This document shows, piece by piece, positions 1 through 6,161 of a stretch of 28,016 nucleotides of DNA. Source of the stretch: Pseudomonadota bacterium (GTDB lineage: Bacteria > Pseudomonadota > Gammaproteobacteria > Steroidobacterales > Steroidobacteraceae); contig JAEZCN010000135.1 in NCBI GenBank assembly GCA_023433515.1, forward strand, positions 1-28,016, given 5' to 3'. Under the pieces are notes generated by a model. That model was not told the origin of the DNA, did not search any database, and was given only the letters and a program-made list of their open reading frames with translations. Both the position numbers and the translations under genes were made by a program. Each line of letters starts with the position of its first letter. Within the stretch, counting starts at the first letter, position 1.

Positions 1-33
1 ATTCCGAACGACCAGTTTCCAAGGAGACCCATC

Positions 34-408
34 GTGAAATACCTGTGCCTCGTCTACCTCTCGCCCGAGCAGTGGAACTCCATTCCGGACGGCGAATGCG
101 CCCAATACGGCAAGGGAATCCGCGACAGCGGCCACTGGATCACCGGCTCGGCGCTGCAGCCCACGCATTCCGCCACGACCGTACGCGTGCGCAACGGCCA
201 GGTCTCCGTGACCGACGGCCCGTTCGCCGAGACCAAGGAACAGCTCGCGGGCTTCTACATGATCGAGGCGCGCGACCTCAACGAGGCCATCTCGCTCGCC
301 TCGAAGATTCCGCCCGCGCGCACCGGCAGCATCGAAGTGCGGCCCGCGCGCGAGCTCGACGTCCCCGCCGAACTGCGTGCGTCCGACGCGGAACGGCGCA
401 CCGGCTGA
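34..408 (+). CDS. YciI/DGPF-domain family protein
   Basis: A 124-residue protein of the YciI-like DGPF family. The family signature is visible as VTDGPFAETKEQLAGFYMIE at about residues 59-78, after an N-terminal MKYLCLVYL strand. These small dimeric alpha/beta-barrel proteins often sit beside ECF sigma factors and VOC proteins; their reaction is mostly unknown. The GTG start at 34 is preceded by an AAGGAG ribosome site at 21-26 with good spacing. It is followed after 22 bp by a VOC gene and then an alpha/beta hydrolase, so the three probably share a transcript. An ECF-type sigma factor gene just upstream would be typical but lies outside the window. Family assignment is firm; function is not. 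Confidence 0.85.
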   Translation: MKYLCLVYLSPEQWNSIPDGECAQYGKGIRDSGHWITGSALQPTHSATTVRVRNGQVSVTDGPFAETKEQLAGFYMIEARDLNEAISLASKIPPARTGSIEVRPARELDVPAELRASDAERRTG

Positions 409-430
409 CCAGCTACCCGAGGATGATTCC

Positions 431-835
431 ATGCACTCGCAGATTTTCGTCAACCTGCCCGTCAAGGACCTGAAACGCTCCGTCGGCTTCTTCACGAACC
501 TCGGCTACACGTTCAACCCGCAGTTCACCGACGAGAACGCGACCTGCATGATCCTCGGCGACAACCTGTTCGTGATGCTGCTCGTCGAGAAGTTCTTCGG
601 CTCGTTCACCAGCAAGGGCATCGCGGACACGACGAAGACCACCGAAGTGCTGACCTGCGTTTCGTGCGACTCACGCGCCCAGGTCGACGAGCTGGTCGCG
701 AAGGCCCGCGCCGCCGGAGCGACGGTTCCGCGCCAGCCCCAGGACCACGGCTTCATGTACGCCCACGGCTACGAAGACCTCGATGGCCACACCTGGGAGC
801 TCGTCCACATGACTGGCCCGCCGCCGCAGGCTTGA
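431..835 (+). CDS. VOC family (glyoxalase/bleomycin-resistance-like) protein
   Basis: A 134-residue vicinal-oxygen-chelate protein. It opens with IFVNLPVKDLKRSVGFFTNLG, the first beta-alpha-beta unit of the fold, and ends with YEDLDGHTWELVHM, the usual closing strand whose Glu is a metal ligand in many members. Length matches a two-module VOC subunit that dimerises to form the active site. The ATG at 431 has a GAGG motif upstream, so the longer open frame from 377 is not needed. VOC members range from lyases and dioxygenases to antibiotic-sequestering proteins, and nothing here fixes the substrate. Its place between a YciI-like gene and a hydrolase suggests a small accessory or detoxification cluster. 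Confidence 0.85.
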   Translation: MHSQIFVNLPVKDLKRSVGFFTNLGYTFNPQFTDENATCMILGDNLFVMLLVEKFFGSFTSKGIADTTKTTEVLTCVSCDSRAQVDELVAKARAAGATVPRQPQDHGFMYAHGYEDLDGHTWELVHMTGPPPQA

Positions 836-882
836 CCGAAAAATCGGACAGCAAGAATCCAAACCACCAGCCGTTTCCCCGC

Positions 883-1674
883 ATGACCGACTTCGTCACC
901 TCGCGCGACGGCACGCGCATCGCATACGAAATCGCGGGCACGGGCCCCACCGTGATCCTCATCGACGGCGCGTTCTGCTGTCGCGCGATGGGCCCGATGC
1001 CCAAGCTCGCGACGGAGCTCCTGACCCACGGCTTGCGCGTGCTCACCTACGACCGCCGCGCGCGCGGCGAGAGCGGCGACACGAAACCCTACGCGGTCGA
1101 ACGCGAAATCGAAGACATCGACGCGTTGATCGGCGCCGCCGGCGGTCGCGCCTGGTTATATGGCGTTTCGTCCGGCGCCGCGCTCGCGCTGGCGGTCGGC
1201 GCGGCGGGACTGTCCATCGGCGGCCTGATGCTCTACGAACCCCCGTTCATGGTCGGCCCGCACGCCCGCACCGTCCCGCCCGATCACACCGCCGCGCTCA
1301 CACGCATGATCGCGGAAGACCGCCGCTCCGACGCGGTGACTTACTACCTTTGCGACATCATCGGCATGCCCCGCTTCATGCCGTTCGTCTTCCGCCTCGC
1401 GCCGATGTGGCGAAAGATGAAAGCCGTAGCGCCGTCCCTGCCCTACGACTCCGCAGTGATGGGCGACTTCCAGTTGCCTACCGCGCGCGCCGCCGCGATC
1501 CGCGTCCCGACCCTCGTGCTCGACGGCGAGAAGACCTGGCCCATGCTCCGAGACGCCGCCAGCGCCCTCGCGGCGGCGATTCCGGGCGCCGGCGCGCGCT
1601 CCCTCCCCAGGCAGACTCACAACGTCGCCGCCCGGGCCATCGCCCCCGTCCTGGCGTCATTCATCAAGTCGTAA
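883..1674 (+). CDS. alpha/beta hydrolase
   Basis: A 263-residue alpha/beta-hydrolase-fold enzyme. The N-terminal strand SRDGTRIAYEIAGTGPTVIL is typical. The nucleophile elbow is GVSSG with Ser96 as probable nucleophile, Asp214 in LVLDGEK is the probable acid, and His246 in QTHNV the general base. The oxyanion-loop area reads IDGAFCCRA rather than the common HGxP, so substrate preference is unclear. The ATG at 883 is chosen because the protein fold starts there; the open frame extends upstream through the antisense of the VOC gene without meaning. It lies 47 bp after the VOC gene and is probably co-transcribed with it. No signal peptide is visible, so it is likely cytoplasmic. Confidence 0.85.
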   Translation: MTDFVTSRDGTRIAYEIAGTGPTVILIDGAFCCRAMGPMPKLATELLTHGLRVLTYDRRARGESGDTKPYAVEREIEDIDALIGAAGGRAWLYGVSSGAALALAVGAAGLSIGGLMLYEPPFMVGPHARTVPPDHTAALTRMIAEDRRSDAVTYYLCDIIGMPRFMPFVFRLAPMWRKMKAVAPSLPYDSAVMGDFQLPTARAAAIRVPTLVLDGEKTWPMLRDAASALAAAIPGAGARSLPRQTHNVAARAIAPVLASFIKS

Positions 1675-1713
1675 CTCATTGATTTGTGACGGCCGTTGGC
1701 CCCCCGGGAGAAT

Positions 1714-1747
1714 CCGCCCGGACCGGGTCAAGTGCGCCGCCGGGCGG
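1714..1747 (+). other. GC-rich perfect stem-loop between hydrolase and HDOD genes
   Basis: CCGCCCGG (1714-1721) and CCGGGCGG (1740-1747) form a perfect 8-bp inverted repeat with an 18-nt loop in the 113-bp gap between the hydrolase and the HDOD gene. No T-run follows, so it is not a standard intrinsic terminator. It may be a weak terminator or leader structure, or chance in GC-rich DNA. Direct copies of GGCCGTT flank the region. Confidence 0.3.
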
Positions 1748-1787
1748 CCGTTAACGGGTCGGGTCAATCCACAACGAAAAACGCCCC

Positions 1788-2675
1788 ATGACAGCCACCT
1801 CGCCGGCCAGCACGGAAGAACATGTCGACAAGCTCCTGCGCACCGCGATCGCGGACGGGACGCTCACGTTGCCGCCGCTGCCGCAGATCGCCGTCGAGGT
1901 CATGCGCCTCACCCGCGACGATCCGCGCACCGACGAGGAAAGCGACGCCAGCGCCGCCGAGCTCGCACGCTTCATCCAGCGCGACGTGTCGCTCGCCGGC
2001 CAGGTCATGCGCGTCGCGAATTCCGCGCTGTACGCGCGCCGCACGCCCGTCGTCACGTTGTCGCAGGCCATCGCCTGGCTCGGCGTGCGCGAGATCCGCA
2101 ACATCGCCTACGCCGCGGCCGTGCAGAGCCAGGTTTTCAATTCCACCTACTTCCGCCGCGAGATGTCGGATATCTGGCGCGAGTCGGTCATCACCGCGCT
2201 GTTCGCCCAGGAGATCGCGCGACTCAAGCGCCGCAACGTCGAGTCGGCCTATCTATGCGGCCTGCTGCATCGCGTCGGCTACGCGGTGATGCTGAGCCGC
2301 ATGGGCACCGCGGCACTCGAGCACCAGCTGTCGATCGACGCGATGACGGTCACGCGTTACGCGGCCGAACACGAGGCGCGCGTCGGCGCGCATCTCGCGG
2401 CGAGCTGGTGCCTGCCGCTGTCCGTCGCGTCCGCGATCGCGCACTGGCGCAATCCGGTCGATGCGGGACATGCGCGCACCGAGGTCATGGAGATCGCGCT
2501 CGCGCGGCAGATCTCCGACGAGCTGCGCTCGCCCGGCGCGGGCGGCGAGCTGCCCGACTCGATGCTCGGCCCCGTGTCGCGCTGGATGGACGACCTGTCC
2601 ATCTACCCCGACGAACTGTTCACGATCATGGCGCAGCGCGCCGCGATCTACGCCACGGCGGAGAGCTTCACGTGA
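1788..2675 (+). CDS. HDOD domain-containing protein
   Basis: A 295-residue HDOD protein. The N-terminal hallmark LPPLPQIAVEVMRL is at about residues 26-39, followed by QRDVSLAGQVMRVANSALY and LSQAIAWLGVREIRNIA. HDOD domains are HD-like folds without phosphodiesterase activity and act in signalling, including taxis, biofilm and stress responses. The HD motif is degenerate here, with LLHRVGYAVM keeping the His but not the Asp, as expected for the family. No other output or sensor domain is present. Its TGA stop overlaps the GTG start of the transhydrogenase gene, so the two are translationally coupled. No strong ribosome site precedes ATG 1788, which makes the start moderately sure. Confidence 0.9.
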   Translation: MTATSPASTEEHVDKLLRTAIADGTLTLPPLPQIAVEVMRLTRDDPRTDEESDASAAELARFIQRDVSLAGQVMRVANSALYARRTPVVTLSQAIAWLGVREIRNIAYAAAVQSQVFNSTYFRREMSDIWRESVITALFAQEIARLKRRNVESAYLCGLLHRVGYAVMLSRMGTAALEHQLSIDAMTVTRYAAEHEARVGAHLAASWCLPLSVASAIAHWRNPVDAGHARTEVMEIALARQISDELRSPGAGGELPDSMLGPVSRWMDDLSIYPDELFTIMAQRAAIYATAESFT

Positions 2676-4099
2676 GTGCCGCCGGCTGGAATCACACCTT
2701 CGACGTCGTGGTGATCGGCTCGGGTCCCGCCGGGCAGAAAGCCGCGATCCAGGCCGCGAAGACCGGGCGGCGCGTCGCGGTCATCGAACGCGACCGGCAG
2801 GTCGGCGGAGCGTGCGTGCACACCGGCACGATTCCGAGCAAGTCGCTGCGCGAACACGCGCTGCGCCAACGCGTGCGCCAGGTGAACCTGATGGAAGCGC
2901 GCCTGCAGTCGCTGCTCGACGGGGTCGGCGGCACCGTCGCCGCGCACGATGCGTACATGGCCGCGCAGCTCGACCGCAACGACATAACGCTGCTGCGCGG
3001 ACGCGCGAGTTTCGTCTCTCCGCACGAGCTCACGATGCGCCGCATCGACGGCTCCCAGTCCAGCATCCACGCGCCGATCATCATCATCGCGACCGGTTCG
3101 CGCCCGCGCGTGCCGCCCAAACTACCGATCGATCACGAGCACCTGCTCGACAGCGACTCGATCCTGTCGCTCGCCTACCTGCCGCGCAGCCTGCTGGTGC
3201 TCGGCGGCGGCGTAATCGCGAGCGAATACGCCTCGATGTTCGCGGCGCTCGGTTGCCAGGTGACGCAGGCCGACGAGCTCGACCAGCCGCTCGCGTTCCT
3301 CGATCCGGAGCTCACGGAGTACTACGTCGAGGAGCTGCGCCGCAACGGCGGCGAATACCTGCCGAACGCCGAGGCCGTGAGCGCGCGCTTCGACGGCATC
3401 TCGCAGGTGCGCACGGAGTTCCGCGACGGCCGCGTGATCGTTTCCGACAAGGTGCTGGTCGCGCTCGGCCGCGTCGCCAACATAGACCACCTGAATCTCG
3501 AGGCCGCGGGCATCGAGCTCACGGATCGCGGCCACGTGCGGGTCGACGAGAACCTGCAAACTACCGCGCCCGGCGTCTACGCCGCGGGCGACGTGATCGG
3601 CCCGCCGGCGCTCGCGTCGGTGTCGATGGAACAGGGTCGGCGCGCCGCCTGTCATGCGCTCGGACTCCTGGTGCCTTCCGACCCGGTCTCGCGACTGCCT
3701 TCCGGCGTCTACACGATTCCCGAGATCGCCACCGTCGGGCTCGACGAACACGGCGCGCGCCGGCACTTCGGTGGCGCCCTCGTCGGCCGCGCGCGTTTCG
3801 AGGAAATCGCGCGCGGTCACATCATCGGCAGCGCGCGCGGCATTCTCAAGCTCATCGCCGACCCGGGCGGCCGGCGCGTAGTGGGCGTGCAGATCGCCGG
3901 CGACTCGGCCACCGAGCTCGTGCACATCGGGCAGATAGGCCTCGCGGCCGAGCTCGACGTCGATGCCTACGTCGACAACGTGTTTAATTTCCCGACGATG
4001 GCCGAGGCGTATCGGATCGCGGCGCTGGACATCGTGAGGCAGCGGGAGAAGTACATCACTCCCAATACGGTGGCCGACGCGGCCGTGGCCGCGCTCTAG
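2672..4099 (+). CDS. sth: Si-specific soluble NAD(P)+ transhydrogenase
   Basis: A 475-residue flavoprotein of the pyridine nucleotide-disulphide oxidoreductase fold, close to the usual SthA length of about 466. It interconverts NADPH + NAD+ and NADP+ + NADH (EC 1.6.1.1) in the cytoplasm. Visible parts are the FAD site IGSGPAGQKAA, the NAD(P) site LGGGVIASEYASMFAALG, the second FAD motif VYAAGDVIG, and the C-terminal dimer-domain motif NFPTMAEAYRIAALD typical of Sth. The active-site segment is GGACVHTGTIPSKSLRE: only one Cys is kept and the second is Thr, which separates Sth from lipoamide dehydrogenase and mercuric reductase. The GTG start overlaps the HDOD stop by 4 bp. The C-terminus runs toward the oppositely oriented toxin island. 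Confidence 0.93.
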   Translation: MSAAGWNHTFDVVVIGSGPAGQKAAIQAAKTGRRVAVIERDRQVGGACVHTGTIPSKSLREHALRQRVRQVNLMEARLQSLLDGVGGTVAAHDAYMAAQLDRNDITLLRGRASFVSPHELTMRRIDGSQSSIHAPIIIIATGSRPRVPPKLPIDHEHLLDSDSILSLAYLPRSLLVLGGGVIASEYASMFAALGCQVTQADELDQPLAFLDPELTEYYVEELRRNGGEYLPNAEAVSARFDGISQVRTEFRDGRVIVSDKVLVALGRVANIDHLNLEAAGIELTDRGHVRVDENLQTTAPGVYAAGDVIGPPALASVSMEQGRRAACHALGLLVPSDPVSRLPSGVYTIPEIATVGLDEHGARRHFGGALVGRARFEEIARGHIIGSARGILKLIADPGGRRVVGVQIAGDSATELVHIGQIGLAAELDVDAYVDNVFNFPTMAEAYRIAALDIVRQREKYITPNTVADAAVAAL

Positions 4100-4289
4100 G
4101 CGATTTGCCCCAAAGCCGTCAGACATAGGCCCAGCCAGTGAACCGGAGATTTGCCGGCACGCGATTTCTCCAGTGCGTTGGCGTGGTTAGAAGCGTCCGA
4201 GTCCTTGGAACCGGAGCCAGCAAGCTTACGACCCCGATTTGAGTTTCAGGTTATCGAGCCAACGCCCTGATTGTCAGCGCTACTCCTGA

Positions 4290-4493
4290 TCAGCCGAAGC
4301 CACCGCGCCAGAACGTCTTGTCCATCTCGTAACCATCGATATGAAATAGGTCCGGATAATCTCGGAACCCGGGAGCTGCCTTCAACTCACGTATCGATTC
4401 CTTTGCCTTATCCTCGGACGAGAAGATGCCGATGACCTTGTATCCATCTAGTTCTTCGTCATTTCGGCGATGGCTTAGTAGATAAACTTTCAT
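4290..4493 (-). CDS. DUF7336-like small protein, probable immunity partner of toxin tail 3
   Basis: A 67-residue protein starting MKVYLLSHRR and containing IGIFSSEDKAKESIRELK and PGFRDYPDLFHIDGY before a Trp-Gly-Gly-Phe end. This pattern (YLLSH, I-G-[IV]-[FY]-S-S, K-A, PGFRD-P, F-I-Y) matches what I recall of the DUF7336 family, found beside Rhs and other polymorphic toxins. The ATG at 4493 lies 4 nt after the stop of headless toxin cassette 3, the standard toxin-immunity spacing. It is the last gene of the minus-strand island. The assignment as immunity protein rests on position and size; no function is proven for this family as far as I know. Local GC is markedly low (24 of 60 bases in 4441-4500). 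Confidence 0.7.
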   Translation of the reverse strand: MKVYLLSHRRNDEELDGYKVIGIFSSEDKAKESIRELKAAPGFRDYPDLFHIDGYEMDKTFWRGGFG

Positions 4494-4497
4494 GCCG

Positions 4498-4953
4498 TTA
4501 CTCACTTGCTTGAAATGCGCGATCGGCCCACTTCTTGATTTGGCTGAACTCCGAGCCAGGGCCGGTATTATCCCAGCCACCTTCGCCATACTTCTCGTCC
4601 ATTAGCCTCTTCGCGTAGTCCTTTCCGTTTTCATTCTGCAGCGGACCGCCGTCCTGTTTCGCCCAACTTGGACAGTCATCCGCAGCGTCCTTCTTAGGAA
4701 TCTTGGGCTTCTTAGGCCGCTTGAGCCTGTTATAGAGCTCGCGTTCCTGTTGCTTGCAGAGAGTCGGCCATCGAAGGCACCACGCTTCCATCGAGTTCTT
4801 CGGCCTGTACGGCACGAGGCCAAAGCGGTCGTGGCGCCAAATTGGGTCAGCGTACGCATAGCCGTATGTGTTGATCCCACCTTCCAGCCCAATTGGATCA
4901 GATTCGACGTATCTGCCCGCCGCCGGATCGTAGTCTCTGAAGTAGTTGTAGAT
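4498..4953 (-). pseudogene. Headless Rhs C-terminal toxin cassette 3
   Basis: An open frame with no proper start that begins, right after the preceding gene's stop, with IYNYFRDYDPAAGRYVESDP. It continues with IGLEGGINTYGYAYADP, the conserved end of an Rhs core, here closing in DRFGLV instead of the usual DP-x-G. A unique tail of about 105 residues follows, basic in the middle (KRPKKPKIPKK) and ending with GKDYAKRLMDEKYGEGGW and GPGSEFSQIKKWADRAF. This ending resembles tails recurrent on Rhs proteins (from memory, Pfam 'Bacterial toxin 33'; unverified). The Rhs N-terminal shell is missing, so this is an orphan tip kept for recombination rather than an expressed toxin. The only in-frame start seen is a GTG at 4815. 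The DUF7336-like gene follows 4 nt later. Confidence 0.75.
4920..4953 (-). repeat. 34-bp cassette-junction repeat, copy A
   Basis: Identical over 34 bp to 5683-5716. It encodes the Rhs-core segment IYNYFRDYDPA and sits 6 nt after the stop codon of the 4960-5286 gene, marking the exact start of orphan cassette 3. A diverged copy lies in the intact rhs gene near 6695-6721. Confidence 0.85.
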
Positions 4954-4959
4954 TCGCGG

Positions 4960-5286
4960 CTATTTGTCCTCTGACTCGGCCCGGACGCGCGCTAATTGCC
5001 AAGCACTTATCGGACCGGCCACCGGTGCTAGCAGTTGATCCTGGGCTCGTGGAATTGACGATTCGACGAGTCGAATTCGATCGTTCTTCATCTGCCCGAT
5101 CGAATCCACCACGTCGATGGGGCAGCCTGTGTCGCACTTCGCTCTCATCGCCTCCATCAGAGCCCGATCCGTCTGTGCGCTAGAAAGTTCAGATCGCATG
5201 GCGGTCCCGACACCAAATGAATGTCCCCACCAGAACGCACACCAACCGAAAGCAACGATCAAGATGAACTTCACCCAGCGAGTCAT
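4960..5286 (-). CDS. Small membrane-anchored protein, probable immunity partner of toxin tail 2
   Basis: A 108-residue protein with one N-terminal hydrophobic helix (about residues 5-22, including FILIVAFGWCAFWW) followed by a mostly helical, charged domain with a Cys pair in KCDTGCP. The topology suggests an inner-membrane anchor with the C-terminal part in the periplasm, or an uncleaved signal. The ATG at 5286 starts 19 nt after the stop of toxin cassette 2, and the stop at 4960 abuts cassette 3, so the gene is bounded by toxin modules on both sides. I do not recognise its family. The immunity role is inferred from position only. A longer frame reaching 5340 would overlap the toxin tail and is less likely. 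Confidence 0.6.
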   Translation of the reverse strand: MTRWVKFILIVAFGWCAFWWGHSFGVGTAMRSELSSAQTDRALMEAMRAKCDTGCPIDVVDSIGQMKNDRIRLVESSIPRAQDQLLAPVAGPISAWQLARVRAESEDK

Positions 5287-5305
5287 AGATTCAGCTCCTA
5301 AAAGG

Positions 5306-5716
5306 TCATTCTTTTGCGCAGCACTTGCCTGAGCTTCCAAGGCAGCTTTCGAGGCACTGACGACCCCACTCGTTTCCCGCCTCGGAGCATGTAGCCAATA
5401 GCAAGGCCGGGAAGGGGATGCGCCACTTACAGTCCTTCAGACAGCCCTGAGTCAGCTTCCCGCGCTCAACGGCGCAGGCGTTTCCGCAGTCCTTGCCGCA
5501 GGACGATGGAAACTTGGGCCATTTGATGCACTTCGGATAAGAGCCGGGCTTTCCGCGACCGCTGTCCGGAAGTGTTTCCAAGCCTAAAGGGTCTATTGCG
5601 GACAGCGGGTTGTTGGCGACGTACCGATACAACGCAATATCGGCATCGACTCCAAGTGGGTCTGGTTGAACATACCTACCTACCGCCGGATCGTAGTCTC
5701 TGAAGTAGTTGTAGAT
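5306..5716 (-). pseudogene. Headless Rhs C-terminal cassette 2 with cysteine-rich tail
   Basis: An open frame starting at the conserved Rhs-core end IYNYFRDYDPAVGRYVQPDP, then YRYVANNPLSAIDPLGLE, which includes the usual DPLGL boundary. The tail after the boundary is about 85 residues and carries 11 Cys, spaced as CGKDCGNAC, GCLKDC, CLESC and a final CC. This suggests a disulphide-bonded or metal-binding toxin; I do not recognise the family. The Rhs shell and any normal start codon are absent (only a TTG at 5632), so it is an orphan tip. The frame is intact through to its stop, which argues for selection. A small membrane-anchored protein gene follows after 19 nt. Confidence 0.7.
5683..5716 (-). 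repeat. 34-bp cassette-junction repeat, copy B
   Basis: Perfect copy of 4920-4953; the match ends at both flanking bases. It lies 13 nt after the stop of the immunity gene at 5730 and opens cassette 2. It can serve as recombination homology between cassettes and, less efficiently, with the intact rhs gene. Confidence 0.85.
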
Positions 5717-5729
5717 GAGCGTCCGCTGG

Positions 5730-6161
5730 TCATCGCGTCTGATTTTCTGCGGCTGGTCGCATCAATGAGGTCGCCAAACCTAGAATTGGTAAAGCCACCG
5801 ACAATGTCCATACGTTGCACCCGAGATAGGGCGAAACGAAGGCAATCAGTAGCCATGAACCAACCGATAAGTTGGGTCCCAGACTTCCATGTTGGAAATA
5901 GAACATGACAAGGACTGCGCCATAGGCAATCGCCGAAGCGGCAATCGGGCAAAGGACTCCCCATAACCCCCAAGTAACAAGCCGACGAGGAGCAATCAAG
6001 ATTGCAGAAGAGATCACAATGGATGCCATCACCAAAAAGAACAATGTGCCTTGACCCTGCAATCGCCTATCCAATACTGCGGCAGACATTGCCCAGTACG
6101 CGCACAGGACAATCACGCAGACCATCACAACCCGAAGTCTCGCGGACTCGACCTTCACCAC
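5730..6161 (-). CDS. Four-helix membrane protein, probable immunity protein of the intact Rhs toxin
   Basis: A 143-residue polytopic membrane protein. About four hydrophobic segments are visible: VVMVCVIVLCAYWAMSAAVL, GTLFFLVMASIVISSAILIA, the stretch around GVLCPIAASAIAYGAVLVMF, and WTLSVALPILGLATSLM. It starts with GTG at 6161 (or the next codon, GTG at 6158), overlapping the rhs stop at 6155-6157, so translation is coupled to the toxin. GGTGGAGGTGGG of the toxin end may act as ribosome site. Its position directly after the Rhs tip makes it the likely cognate immunity protein. A membrane location suggests the toxin acts in or on the envelope. No family recognised. Confidence 0.65.
   Translation of the reverse strand: MVKVESARLRVVMVCVIVLCAYWAMSAAVLDRRLQGQGTLFFLVMASIVISSAILIAPRRLVTWGLWGVLCPIAASAIAYGAVLVMFYFQHGSLGPNLSVGSWLLIAFVSPYLGCNVWTLSVALPILGLATSLMRPAAENQTR

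Noticed and set aside
1679..2671. N-terminal extension of the sth frame through the HDOD gene
   Set aside because: The translation before GTG 2672 is Arg/His-rich noise and the Sth fold begins at 2672, so it is not a fusion protein.
2690..2900. Redox-active disulphide of a lipoamide dehydrogenase-type enzyme
   Set aside because: The segment reads CVHTGT, with Thr in place of the second Cys, so the gene is a transhydrogenase rather than a disulphide reductase.
2461..3987. 508-residue Arg-rich open frame on the + strand
   Set aside because: Alternate frame of the HDOD and sth genes; composition is typical of a shifted high-GC frame.
4100..4289. Intrinsic terminator between sth and the toxin island
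   Set aside because: Only a short imperfect pairing (GGAGA...TCTCC near 4146-4172) was found with no T-run; nothing else recognisable is in this 190-bp gap.
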